Both the position numbers and the translations under genes were made by a program. The notes beneath the pieces were generated by a model. It did no database searches and was not told the DNA's origin. It worked only from the letters and a program-made list of their open reading frames with translations. Below, one piece after another: positions 8,534 to 15,667 of a stretch of DNA of 44,648 bases. Origin of the DNA: an uncultured Clostridium sp. (lineage in GTDB: Bacteria; Bacillota; Clostridia; TANB77; CAG-508); contig CAKNKX010000012.1 in assembly GCA_930987745.1 (NCBI GenBank), positions 1 to 44,648 of the forward strand, written 5' to 3'. Positions within the stretch are counted from its first letter, which is position 1; every line of letters begins with the position of its first letter.

Positions 8534-9346
8534 TTAAATTTCAAATTCATCTAGTGATTTAAATTCATATCCCATTTGTTTTGTTTCTTTAATTACACTA
8601 TCTAATATATTAGTATTTGTTTTCGAATTTCCATGTAATAGCATAATTTCTCCATTATGAAGATTTTCTAAAATTTTCTTTTTGCTTTTTTCTTCATTTG
8701 GTTGATTGTTTTCATTCCAGTCTTCATATGCAAATGACCACATTACTGTTTCATATCCTAGTTTTTTTGTTTCAGCTAAAGAATTGCTACTAAACTCACC
8801 TTTTGGTGGACGTATATATTTCATTTCATAACCAAATTTTTCATACATACTTTGATGTAAATCCATTACTTCTTTTTTTATTTCTTCTGCATTTAAAGAT
8901 GGCATACTTTTATGATTTACTGTATGATTTCCTACAATATGTCCTTCATCTATCATCCTTTTGACTAAATCTTCCTGTGTATTTAAATAATGTGCTGTTA
9001 TGAAAAATGTAGCTTTTACATCATTTTCTTTTAATATATCTAAAATCTTAGCTGTGTAACCTGCTTCATATCCTTCATCAAATGTGAGGTATATGTATTT
9101 TTTCTCACTGTTTCCTAAACATATTCCTCCATTTTCTTCTAATATACTTCTATTTTCTTTTCCGACATCTGGCTGTTCATGATTGTCATTTCTTTTTATT
9201 CCCCATCCTATTTTCTTATCTGGATTTACACTTGTAGTTATTGTTTCTAATTCTTCATTACTTTTTACAACACTTAATGTGAAGATACTCAAAATTAATA
9301 AAGACATTATCATTATTTTTAACTTCTTCTTTTTTATACTAGTCAT
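8534..9346 (-). CDS. pdaA: Polysaccharide deacetylase PdaA-like (spore cortex muramic-lactam synthesis)
   Basis: Removes the acetyl group from N-acetylmuramic acid in spore peptidoglycan so that the muramic delta-lactam can form. The 270-aa product has an N-terminal signal/anchor helix (about 9-28), then a NodB domain: YIYLTFDEGYEAGYT (catalytic Asp within TFDEGY, a PdaA hallmark), HIVGNHTVNHKSMP (H-x3-H metal ligands), RPPKGEFS and IMLLHGNS. I set the start at the ATG at 9346 because AAAGGAGG lies just ahead of it; the ATG at 9361 lies upstream of that site. The following yqfC and yqfD genes support a sporulation role. Confidence 0.93.
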   Translation of the reverse strand: MTSIKKKKLKIMIMSLLILSIFTLSVVKSNEELETITTSVNPDKKIGWGIKRNDNHEQPDVGKENRSILEENGGICLGNSEKKYIYLTFDEGYEAGYTAKILDILKENDVKATFFITAHYLNTQEDLVKRMIDEGHIVGNHTVNHKSMPSLNAEEIKKEVMDLHQSMYEKFGYEMKYIRPPKGEFSSNSLAETKKLGYETVMWSFAYEDWNENNQPNEEKSKKKILENLHNGEIMLLHGNSKTNTNILDSVIKETKQMGYEFKSLDEFEI

Positions 9347-9413
9347 TGTTCCTCCTTTCAAATATAGAAAATATATATTATTCTAGTTGTTATATAAATT
9401 TGTAAGTAACCTA

Positions 9414-9442
9414 TTGACAACTTTTATATTTTGGATTATATT
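9414..9442 (+). promoter_or_regulatory. Promoter of agrA-agrC
   Basis: Perfect TTGACA at 9414-9419, a 17-nt spacer, and TATATT at 9437-9442. The agrA start is about 100 nt downstream. I cannot identify AgrA binding repeats with confidence. The 9347-9413 stretch must also hold the promoter of the divergent pdaA gene, which I cannot place. Confidence 0.7.
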
Positions 9443-9545
9443 GTAAATATTACTGGAAAAATAAGGTAATTTGATTCTTTTTGTCAAATCTTGTTTTTCA
9501 TTTTTTTATTACCATATTTATTTATATTAAGAAGGGGCGAAATAT

Positions 9546-10259
9546 ATGTTAAATTTTATTCTTTGTGACGATAACCAAAATATTTTAAATCGTTTAGAAA
9601 AAATACTAGATACAATTTTTGTTAAGAACAATTTTGATGCTGAAATCTCATTAAAAACTGATAATTATAATGAAGTTATAGAATATATAAATAGCAATAA
9701 GGTTGATGTAGTTTTATTAGATATAAATTTGAAATCTAATAAAACTGGATTACAAGTTGCAGAACAAATTAGAAAAATTAATAAAAATGTATATATAATT
9801 TTCACTACTGGTCATCTGGAATATGCAATGGTTGCATATAAATATAAAACTTTTGATTATATTGCTAAACCTATCAGTTATGATAGATTGGAAGAAACTA
9901 TCATTAGATTATTCGAGGATATTAATAGCGAACCAAAGAAATATATCAAATTAGATAATAAAAATACTGTAATTGATGCATCTGAAATTCAATACATAAA
10001 AAGAGATGGTATGAAGTTAGTTTTTCATACTTCTTGCCGTGATTATGATATTTATAGCTCTTTTAATAAATTTCAAGATAGATTACCTGAAAACTTCATA
10101 AGATGTCATAAATCTTATGTTGCAAACATTTCTCAAATTAAGGATGTCGAACCTGTTTCTGGTACTATTACTTTTAAAGATAATTCTGCTTGTGATATAG
10201 GACCGAAATATAAATCAGAGTTTATGGAGGTTTTGAGAAAATATGGAAATTTTGAATAA
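9546..10259 (+). CDS. agrA: LytTR-type response regulator (AgrA-like)
   Basis: A 237-aa protein with an N-terminal receiver domain (acidic pair in LCDDN near residues 7-9, phospho-acceptor Asp in VVLLDINLKS, Thr in FTTGH, and Lys in IAKPISYDRL) and a C-terminal LytTR DNA-binding domain (from about 135, with YIKRDGMKLVFHT and FIRCHKSYVANISQI). It would be phosphorylated by the following histidine kinase and switch on target genes in response to an autoinducer peptide. The reading frame overlaps agrC by 17 nt, indicating translational coupling. GAAGGGGCG precedes the start. Confidence 0.93.
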   Translation: MLNFILCDDNQNILNRLEKILDTIFVKNNFDAEISLKTDNYNEVIEYINSNKVDVVLLDINLKSNKTGLQVAEQIRKINKNVYIIFTTGHLEYAMVAYKYKTFDYIAKPISYDRLEETIIRLFEDINSEPKKYIKLDNKNTVIDASEIQYIKRDGMKLVFHTSCRDYDIYSSFNKFQDRLPENFIRCHKSYVANISQIKDVEPVSGTITFKDNSACDIGPKYKSEFMEVLRKYGNFE

Positions 10260-11589
10260 TATTTGGGTAGCTTTATCTACTCCTAATGAAGGATTGTTGA
10301 ATGTATTAAGTATTCCACTTTATTTTGTGGAAGCTTTTCTTACTATGTACTTATTTCTTAATGTTATAGGAATTGACTCAACAAGAAAACAAAGGATTAC
10401 TTACATTATATCTTTTCCTATCTTAGGTTTGCTCACAATGAAATTAATTCCTAATCCTTTTAATATTTATATAAACTACTTAGTAATGTTTACTCTTATA
10501 TGCATAATATTTAAGAGCTCAATTTTAAGAAAATGCCTATCTTTACTTATTGCTCTTGTTATCTTTAACCTAGTTGGTGCTTTTCTATTAAATCCATTTC
10601 TTACTATGTTTAGAATTACTAGTGACGAATTATCTAGTATTCCATTATATAGACTTTCATATATGTTAATAGTATATATGCTAGTTACTATAATAATTTT
10701 AATATTTAAAGCAAAAAACTTAAAACTAAATTTCTTTGAAGATATAGATACAAAAAGTAAACTTATTATATTTATTAATTTTGTATTAGGTATTATTGCA
10801 ATTATTATACAATCTATAACTTTATACTATTTTGTAGATTCCCTTCCAATACTTATAACTTTTGCAAACTTTATAACATTTTTAGTATATTTTGCAATAA
10901 GTATATATAATATTACTAGAGTCTTTAAGTTGTTTGCAACTAACAAAGAATTGGAAAGTGAAAAGTCATATAACAAAACTTTAAGAATTTTACATGATAG
11001 TGTTAGAGGTTTCAAACATGATTTTGATAACACTGTTACAACTATTGGTGGCTATGTTAGAACAAATGATATGGAAGGTTTGAAGAAATATTATTTACAA
11101 TTAGAAGATGATTGCCAAAAAGTAAATACTTTATATATTTTAAATCCTGAGATTATTAATAATGATGGAATATATAATTTACTTACTACTAAATATCATG
11201 AAGCTGAAGAAAAAGATATTAAAGTTACTATTACTGTTTTATTAGACTTAGGAAATCTAAAAATGAAAATTTACGACTTTGCAAGGATTCTTGGAATATT
11301 GCTTGATAATGCAATTGAGGCTAGCTCTGAAAGTAATGAGAAAATTATTAATATTACTTTTAGAAATGATAGTAAAAATTCAAGACAATTAATTACTATT
11401 GAAAATTCTTATAAAGATAAAAATGTTGATACTGAGAAAATATTTGAAAAAGGTGCTTCTGGAAAAGAAAATCATACTGGTTTAGGATTATGGGAAGTTA
11501 GAAAAATACTAAAGAAAACAAATAATGCTAATCTATTTACAAGTAAAACAGATACATTATTTTCACAACAACTTGAAATTTATTATTAG
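10243..11589 (+). CDS. agrC: Quorum-sensing sensor histidine kinase (AgrC-like)
   Basis: A 448-aa membrane kinase. Residues about 15-225 are strongly hydrophobic with six or so membrane helices forming the peptide sensor. The cytoplasmic part has the AgrC-type phospho-acceptor motif HDSVRGFKHDFDN (likely His259), the N-box ILLDNAIEAS and the G-box GKENHTGLGLWEVRK of a GHKL ATPase. It would detect the cyclic peptide made from the nearby agrD and phosphorylate AgrA. It ends just before a terminator and faces agrBD tail to tail, unlike the usual single agrBDCA operon. Confidence 0.92.
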   Translation: MEILNNIWVALSTPNEGLLNVLSIPLYFVEAFLTMYLFLNVIGIDSTRKQRITYIISFPILGLLTMKLIPNPFNIYINYLVMFTLICIIFKSSILRKCLSLLIALVIFNLVGAFLLNPFLTMFRITSDELSSIPLYRLSYMLIVYMLVTIIILIFKAKNLKLNFFEDIDTKSKLIIFINFVLGIIAIIIQSITLYYFVDSLPILITFANFITFLVYFAISIYNITRVFKLFATNKELESEKSYNKTLRILHDSVRGFKHDFDNTVTTIGGYVRTNDMEGLKKYYLQLEDDCQKVNTLYILNPEIINNDGIYNLLTTKYHEAEEKDIKVTITVLLDLGNLKMKIYDFARILGILLDNAIEASSESNEKIINITFRNDSKNSRQLITIENSYKDKNVDTEKIFEKGASGKENHTGLGLWEVRKILKKTNNANLFTSKTDTLFSQQLEIYY

Positions 11590-11603
11590 AAATATAAATA
11601 TAT

Positions 11604-11637
11604 GAACTAGGTATATTCCTAGTTCTTTATATTTTTT
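11604..11637 (+). terminator. Terminator of agrA-agrC
   Basis: Stem GAACTAGG (11604-11611) with CCTAGTTC (11618-11625), 6-nt loop, followed by TTTATATTTTTT. Confidence 0.8.
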
Positions 11638-11645
11638 ATACAAAT

Positions 11646-11668
11646 AAAAAAACAGCTATTTATAGCTG
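11646..11668 (-). terminator. Terminator of agrB-agrD
   Basis: On the minus strand CAGCTA/TAGCTG (plus 11653-11658 and 11663-11668) forms a 6-bp stem with a 4-nt loop and is followed by seven T residues (plus 11646-11652). It lies downstream of agrD. Confidence 0.75.
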
Positions 11669-11680
11669 CTTTATGAATTG

Positions 11681-11737
11681 ATATAACTTTCAAGTTATAT
11701 TCTTGGTAGAGTATTTTTTTCGTACTTACTCTACCAA
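11681..11737. repeat. Two perfect inverted repeats in the agrD 3' region
   Basis: ATATAACTT (11681-11689) pairs with AAGTTATAT (11692-11700), and TTGGTAGAGTA (11703-11713) pairs with TACTCTACCAA (11727-11737). Both are perfect. They lie between the agrD stop and its terminator, so they would form a folded 3' UTR. The role is unknown; mRNA stability or additional termination are possibilities. Confidence 0.6.
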
Positions 11738-11744
11738 ATTTAAA

Positions 11745-11864
11745 TTAATCTTTTCTTATCATTGATGCTGGCATTTTGGGTTGATGGAATATAACTACTA
11801 ATAAACAAGCTGTATTTGTTGCTTTTGCATATTTTTCTGCTGTCTTTGCTAAAAATTTAAACAT
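11745..11864 (-). CDS. agrD: AgrD-like cyclic lactone autoinducer precursor peptide
   Basis: A 39-codon ORF starts at the ATG at 11864 with TAAGGAGGGG 6 nt upstream. It has the three-part AgrD layout: an amphipathic leader (MFKFLAKTAEKYAKA), a cysteine-containing core (TNTACLLVVIF), and a C-terminal segment with the conserved QPKMP motif (HQPKMPASMIRKD). The Cys is expected to form the thiolactone ring with the residue released by AgrB cleavage, which from family spacing lies near Phe26, so the ring would be built from C-L-L-V or C-L-L-V-V-I-F; the exact boundary is uncertain. It lies 60 nt after agrB, the normal agrBD order. Confidence 0.9.
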   Translation of the reverse strand: MFKFLAKTAEKYAKATNTACLLVVIFHQPKMPASMIRKD

Positions 11865-11924
11865 ATTAATCCCCTCCTTAGCAAATTTATATAATACAAA
11901 ATATTACCGGTATATATTTTGTAT

Positions 11925-12551
11925 TTAAGCTGATTGTTCTGAAGTTTCTCCATATACTTCATATCCGTATTTACTATTTGTTAGTTTATATGCTAACCTT
12001 GTTATTGTTAAGGTTTGTATGAAATATGCTATTAATATAATATTAGCTATTGTACTATTTGGAATAACTAATGCAATTATTAACCCTACTGTATAAGATA
12101 TATATGATACTATTTGTTTTTTTCTTCTATCTTTTTTAGCTAAGATTGGAACATTTTCTGTGTCTGCTGGAGCATAAAGTTTAATCATTACCATTCCAAA
12201 TATCCAGACTAATGGAATAACTATATATTTAACTAAATCAGGCATTACAAAAAATTGTGATACATACGGAATTATACAATAAAATCCTGTTGTAAATAAT
12301 ATGCATCCAATATGTGTTTTTAAATGTACTCCACCTGATGCTCCTTTATATATATATAATACTAAAAATGTAAATAACGATAGCCAAAAAATTCCTAACA
12401 CATATGCTACTGCTAACATTATAAATACTTTCGGAATCTCTCCTACAATATTTTGTAAGCCATAGTTTATTACTTCTGCTCTTTCATCATCAATCTCTGG
12501 CATTTCTTTTCTAATTTTATTGGTTAAAAATGTACAGATTTTATCTATCAT
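11925..12551 (-). CDS. agrB: Accessory gene regulator B (peptide-processing membrane protease)
   Basis: AgrB is a membrane cysteine endopeptidase that cleaves the AgrD C-terminus and helps cyclise the signal. The 208-aa product has several membrane helices and the catalytic pair in YKGASGGVHLKTHIGC: His76 and Cys83 counted from this start, with the same seven-residue spacing as His77/Cys84 of Staphylococcus aureus. I choose the ATG at 12551 (GAGGTG 6 nt upstream) over the GTG at 12560, which lies in the ribosome-binding site. It is transcribed with agrD and convergent to agrA-agrC. Upstream, 12552-12727 holds no gene I can see and no promoter I can name. Confidence 0.95.
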   Translation of the reverse strand: MIDKICTFLTNKIRKEMPEIDDERAEVINYGLQNIVGEIPKVFIMLAVAYVLGIFWLSLFTFLVLYIYKGASGGVHLKTHIGCILFTTGFYCIIPYVSQFFVMPDLVKYIVIPLVWIFGMVMIKLYAPADTENVPILAKKDRRKKQIVSYISYTVGLIIALVIPNSTIANIILIAYFIQTLTITRLAYKLTNSKYGYEVYGETSEQSA

Positions 12552-12727
12552 TTTTTTCACCTCTATGATTATCTCTGCTTAAATTTTATCATCACTATTT
12601 TTTATTTTAATTATTGTTTTATTAAAAATAGATTTTTTTATATAAATTTTTTGTTTTAGATTTTTATGAAATATTTTAAAGATTTTATAAACTAATTCGA
12701 ATAATTTTTATGAACTAAAAATATAAG

Positions 12728-12761
12728 AAACTCGTAAATGTTTATTTACATTTACGAGTTT
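12728..12761 (-). terminator. Terminator of the tRNA-Met gene
   Basis: Perfect 13-bp stem AAACTCGTAAATG (12728-12740) with CATTTACGAGTTT (12749-12761), 8-nt loop, and a T-rich tail on the minus strand, starting 8 nt from the tRNA 3' end. Confidence 0.85.
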
Positions 12762-12768
12762 AATTATT

Positions 12769-12845
12769 TGGTAGCGAAGATGTGATTCGAACACATGACC
12801 CTTCGGGTATGAACCGAATGCTCTAGCCAACTGAGCTACTTCGCC
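12769..12845 (-). tRNA. tRNA-Met (anticodon CAU, elongator type)
   Basis: Minus-strand sequence begins GGCGAAGTAGCTCAGTTGGC and ends with an encoded CCA. The acceptor stem GGCGAAG/CTTCGCT closes with one G-T-type pair, the anticodon arm is TTCGG-TTCATAC-CCGAA with anticodon CAT, and the T arm contains GTTCGAATC. It closely matches bacillar elongator tRNA-Met rather than initiator tRNA. An Ile-tRNA carrying lysidine also has a CAT anticodon gene, so the assignment rests on overall similarity. Confidence 0.93.
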
Positions 12846-12893
12846 ATATGCGACGATATTTATTATACTGATTGTTTAGTAATTTGTCAAGAT

Positions 12894-12926
12894 AAAATAC
12901 AAGAAATTTTAAATTTCTTGTATTTT
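12894..12926. terminator. 33-nt near-perfect palindrome / bidirectional terminator
   Basis: AAAATACAAGAAATTT (12894-12909) pairs perfectly with AAATTTCTTGTATTTT (12911-12926) around a single base. It overlaps the stop codon of the 13245 gene. T-runs follow on both strands. Confidence 0.7.
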
Positions 12927-13245
12927 ATTCTCTTTCTTGTTGTTCTTTTTCAACTTCTTTTTGTGTTTGAACCTTTATTTCTGGAGTTTTAGTTATTTTC
13001 ATTTCTCTAGTTTTCTTTTTCTTATTTGTCATTCCTTTTTGCATTCTTTCCATATCTATTTTATATTTATCAGCTTTTTTTTCAGCTGATTTTGTTGCAT
13101 CTTCTAATATTTTTATTTGCTCTTTAGATAAACCATTATCTATATAAAAATCATTTTCATCTTTTTCTTTAACTGTTGTTCCAAAGAAACTAGAAAAAAG
13201 CCCTTTCCAATCGGTTTTTTTAGTTCTTTTCATTGTATTTTCCAT
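12925..13245 (-). CDS. Small charged protein of unknown function
   Basis: About 106 aa, hydrophilic, rich in Lys and Glu; not a family I recognise. The N-terminal third contains KTDWKGLFSSFFGTT, the middle LSKEQIKILEDATKSAEKKADKYKIDMERMQKGM looks like one long amphipathic helix, and the tail (KVQTQKEVEKEQQERE) is probably disordered. No signal peptide or membrane helix. The ATG at 13245 has AAGGA 5 nt upstream; an upstream TTG at 13269 preceded by GAGGTG is an alternative start adding 8 residues, and a perfect hairpin lies over it. Monocistronic between the tRNA and an oxidoreductase gene. Confidence 0.65.
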   Translation of the reverse strand: MENTMKRTKKTDWKGLFSSFFGTTVKEKDENDFYIDNGLSKEQIKILEDATKSAEKKADKYKIDMERMQKGMTNKKKKTREMKITKTPEIKVQTQKEVEKEQQERE

Positions 13246-13252
13246 TTTAATC

Positions 13253-13270
13253 CTTGAGTGTTTACTCAAG
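13253..13270 (-). promoter_or_regulatory. Hairpin over the alternative start of the 12925-13245 gene
   Basis: CTTGAGT (13253-13259) and ACTCAAG (13264-13270) form a perfect 7-bp stem with a 4-nt loop. It covers the possible TTG start at 13269 and sits between two candidate ribosome-binding sites (GAGGTG upstream, AAGGA downstream), so folding could choose between starts. Confidence 0.35.
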
Positions 13271-13394
13271 TTTCACCTCTTTCTTATTATTAATACATAA
13301 CTATTTTAACATAAAATAGTTTTAAAATCAACTGTTTTACAAAATTTGTAAGAAATTTATCAGTTAAATTTAATAAGAAAGATTTTTTATTTAT

Positions 13395-14450
13395 TTAAAT
13401 TTGTTTTTTAAAGTTTAACTCTCCTATTTCTTCTGTTGGAACATATCCTGGTTTTGCAGAAATAACATCTGGAATTCTATTTACAACTGATGCACAAGTA
13501 AGTTCTACAGTTGATGGTCTATTTATTATTAAAGTTGTATTTGGTTCTCCTTCAATTGTCCATTCATTTTTATCAAAATCTTCTTTTGAATATACTTTTC
13601 CTATACATTGTGTTTCTAAAGTTATTCCTTCTTCAGTTTCTGTTGTAACTACTGCACTCATTCCTGTTGCATCTCCTGCTTTTACCGTCATACCTAAAGT
13701 TTCAGAATATATATCTTCTTTATATGTTTGTGGTACTGTTACTTGTGTTTGAGATTTTACAGTTAGTCCTAGTTTACCACATAACCATCCATTTACATTC
13801 CACATATATGATGGTAAATATTCTCCATTGTCTATCATTTTTTGTCTTTCTTCATTTGATATTTTATCTACTGAAGCAACTTGTTTATCAAACTCATCTA
13901 ATGTTAGACCTGCACCATGTGCTTTTGCTAAAGCTATTCCATAATCTTCAACATTATAGCTAGAAGAACCTTTTATTTTTGTTATTTTTTGTGTAGAACC
14001 TGCAATGCTTGAAATCAATTGGCCCCAATATATATCTTGATACCCGCTTCCTGTAATTGTACAATTCGTCTTTTTTGCCATTTCATCTAATTTTTTAGTG
14101 ATACTTGGATTAGAGTTCATAGGGAAAAATGCTTCTTCACAAGTAGTTATTGCATTTACTCCAAGTTTTGCACATAACATTAAAGCATCTTCAACATCAG
14201 AAATCAAACTCATTGTAGTAACTATTGCAACATCTGGTTTTGTATTTTTAATCATTTCTTCTGCTTGTTCTACTGAAACTACTTTTACACCTTTGTTTTC
14301 TGTTCCAATAATCTCTCCAATGTCTTTTCCTATAACATCTGGATTAACATCTATTGCACCTACAATTTCTCCTCCTTTTTCATAAACATATCTCATTGTG
14401 TATTTACTCATTTTCCCGCATCCATATTGAATAACTTTTGTTTTACTCAT
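13395..14450 (-). CDS. NAD(P)-binding oxidoreductase, 2,4-diaminopentanoate dehydrogenase-like
   Basis: A 351-aa protein with an N-terminal Rossmann fold (KVIQYGCGKMSKYTMRYV, then GAIDVNPDVIGKDIGEIIG) and a dihydrodipicolinate-reductase-like C-terminal part. The spacing and the GKDIGE segment recall 2,4-diaminopentanoate dehydrogenase (Ord) of the ornithine fermentation pathway, which deaminates 2,4-diaminopentanoate oxidatively. The usual partner genes (ornithine aminomutase OraS/OraE, OrtA/B) are not nearby, so the substrate here is uncertain and a related amino-acid dehydrogenase is possible. The ATG follows a ribosome-binding site (AAAGGAG). It is separated from mtnN by a terminator. Confidence 0.6.
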   Translation of the reverse strand: MSKTKVIQYGCGKMSKYTMRYVYEKGGEIVGAIDVNPDVIGKDIGEIIGTENKGVKVVSVEQAEEMIKNTKPDVAIVTTMSLISDVEDALMLCAKLGVNAITTCEEAFFPMNSNPSITKKLDEMAKKTNCTITGSGYQDIYWGQLISSIAGSTQKITKIKGSSSYNVEDYGIALAKAHGAGLTLDEFDKQVASVDKISNEERQKMIDNGEYLPSYMWNVNGWLCGKLGLTVKSQTQVTVPQTYKEDIYSETLGMTVKAGDATGMSAVVTTETEEGITLETQCIGKVYSKEDFDKNEWTIEGEPNTTLIINRPSTVELTCASVVNRIPDVISAKPGYVPTEEIGELNFKKQI

Positions 14451-14542
14451 AATAAATCTTCTCCTTTCCTTATAGATAGATTATATACTTTTTTTCATTT
14501 TTTATACAAGCCTTTTTTATAATCAGCACATTATATTATGTC

Positions 14543-14577
14543 AAAAAATCAGACTTTATATTCTAAAGCCTGATTTT
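14543..14577 (-). terminator. Terminator of mtnN
   Basis: On the minus strand AAAATCAG-G-CTTT and AAAG-T-CTGATTTT arms (plus 14545-14577) form an interrupted stem followed by TTTTTTG. It lies just 3' of mtnN. Confidence 0.7.
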
Positions 14578-14580
14578 ATT

Positions 14581-15282
14581 TTATATTTCATATTTTAATA
14601 ATTCTCTTAAAACATTTGCTGACCTTCTTGATGCTAATCTTACATTTTCATCAAATGTTTTTGCATTTTTTCCATCTGGTACATCTGATACGGTTCTTAT
14701 TACTAAAAATGGCATTTCTTCTAAGTAACATACTTGTGCTATTGCACCACATTCCATATCTACTATATCTGCATCAAATTTAGTTCTTATTTTCTCTTTC
14801 ATATATTTTTCTGTACAAAAAATATCTCCTGTTGCAACTATTCCTAGTTTTATTTCATAATTTCTTTCTGGCATTTTATTTACTGCTTCTTTTAGTTTTT
14901 CTAGTAAAGTATCATCACATTTTACATAGTTTCCAATACCTGTTATATATCCTTTACTATGACCAAATGCTGTTATATCAAAATCATGTTGTACCACAGT
15001 TCTACCTACTATCAAGTCTCCTATTTTTAATCTAGGATTTATTGCTCCTCCTGTTCCTACATTTATTATACAGTCTAACTTAAAATTATCTATCATGATT
15101 TGAGTTAGTCTTGCGGCATGAACTTTACCTACTCCACATCTTGCAAGTACACATTTTTTATCTTTTATTTTTCCCACATAAAAGTCTACATTATGTATTC
15201 TTTTTACCTCTTCTTCTGTCATCATTTTTTCTACTTCTTCAAATTCTTCTTCCATTGCAGTTATTATTCCTATTTTTTTCAT
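14581..15282 (-). CDS. mtnN: 5'-methylthioadenosine/S-adenosylhomocysteine nucleosidase
   Basis: Hydrolyses the glycosidic bond of methylthioadenosine and S-adenosylhomocysteine, releasing adenine, for methionine salvage and detoxification of by-products of SAM use. The 233-aa protein begins MKKIGIITAMEEEF (the catalytic-site Glu of the family), has CGVGKVHAA, INVGTGGAI, the substrate-binding DMECGAIAQVC (Met-Glu), and RTVSDVPDG with the catalytic Asp. The ATG at 15282 is chosen because it begins the conserved N-terminus and follows GGCGGTGA; a longer start at 15309 adds nine unconserved residues. Monocistronic, divergent from glmS. Confidence 0.94.
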   Translation of the reverse strand: MKKIGIITAMEEEFEEVEKMMTEEEVKRIHNVDFYVGKIKDKKCVLARCGVGKVHAARLTQIMIDNFKLDCIINVGTGGAINPRLKIGDLIVGRTVVQHDFDITAFGHSKGYITGIGNYVKCDDTLLEKLKEAVNKMPERNYEIKLGIVATGDIFCTEKYMKEKIRTKFDADIVDMECGAIAQVCYLEEMPFLVIRTVSDVPDGKNAKTFDENVRLASRRSANVLRELLKYEI

Positions 15283-15356
15283 ATACATCACCGCCTTTTT
15301 TCTTCGCATTTATTATATCTTACTTTAGGCTTTAAATCAATATTTTTGAAAAAGAC

Positions 15357-15383
15357 TTGCAACATTTTAAGTTTTAGTATAAT
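15357..15383 (+). promoter_or_regulatory. Probable glmS promoter
   Basis: Perfect TATAAT at 15378-15383, with a weak TTGCAA at 15357-15362 (15-nt spacer, shorter than ideal). The transcript would start near 15390, about 75 nt ahead of the ribozyme cleavage site. Confidence 0.5.
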
Positions 15384-15459
15384 ATAATACCATAATTGGA
15401 AGATGCAAAAGAAAATTACTAAATTAATAACGAAAGGAGTGAAATTGTTTTTTATTTAT

Positions 15460-15590
15460 ATATAGCGCCTGAGCATAATTTTATGCTGACGAGGTCTAGG
15501 GTTTATCGAAATATTCGGCGGGTACCCTAGTGGCTTTTGCTTAAAGTCAACAGTATTAATTAAAAAGCAGTAGTGATACTGTAACAATAA
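15460..15590 (+). ncRNA. glmS ribozyme (glucosamine-6-phosphate-responsive)
   Basis: A self-cleaving riboswitch that cuts its own mRNA when glucosamine-6-phosphate is abundant, lowering GlmS synthesis. The core is unmistakable: AGCGCC at the cleavage site, GCTGACGAGG, TCTAGGG...CCCTAG stem, ATCGAAATATTCGGCGGG, and TTTTGCTTAAAG. Cleavage is predicted between A15464 and G15465. The 3' stem ACAGTAT (15550-15556) with ATACTGT (15576-15582) matches the P4 helix. It lies 80 nt upstream of glmS in the expected orientation. Confidence 0.96.
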
Positions 15591-15667
15591 TTAATATAAT
15601 TAAGCTTTATTTTGCATGCTTTCAATTCCATATTAACATTAATTTTAAATTTAAGGAGGAATTGTAA

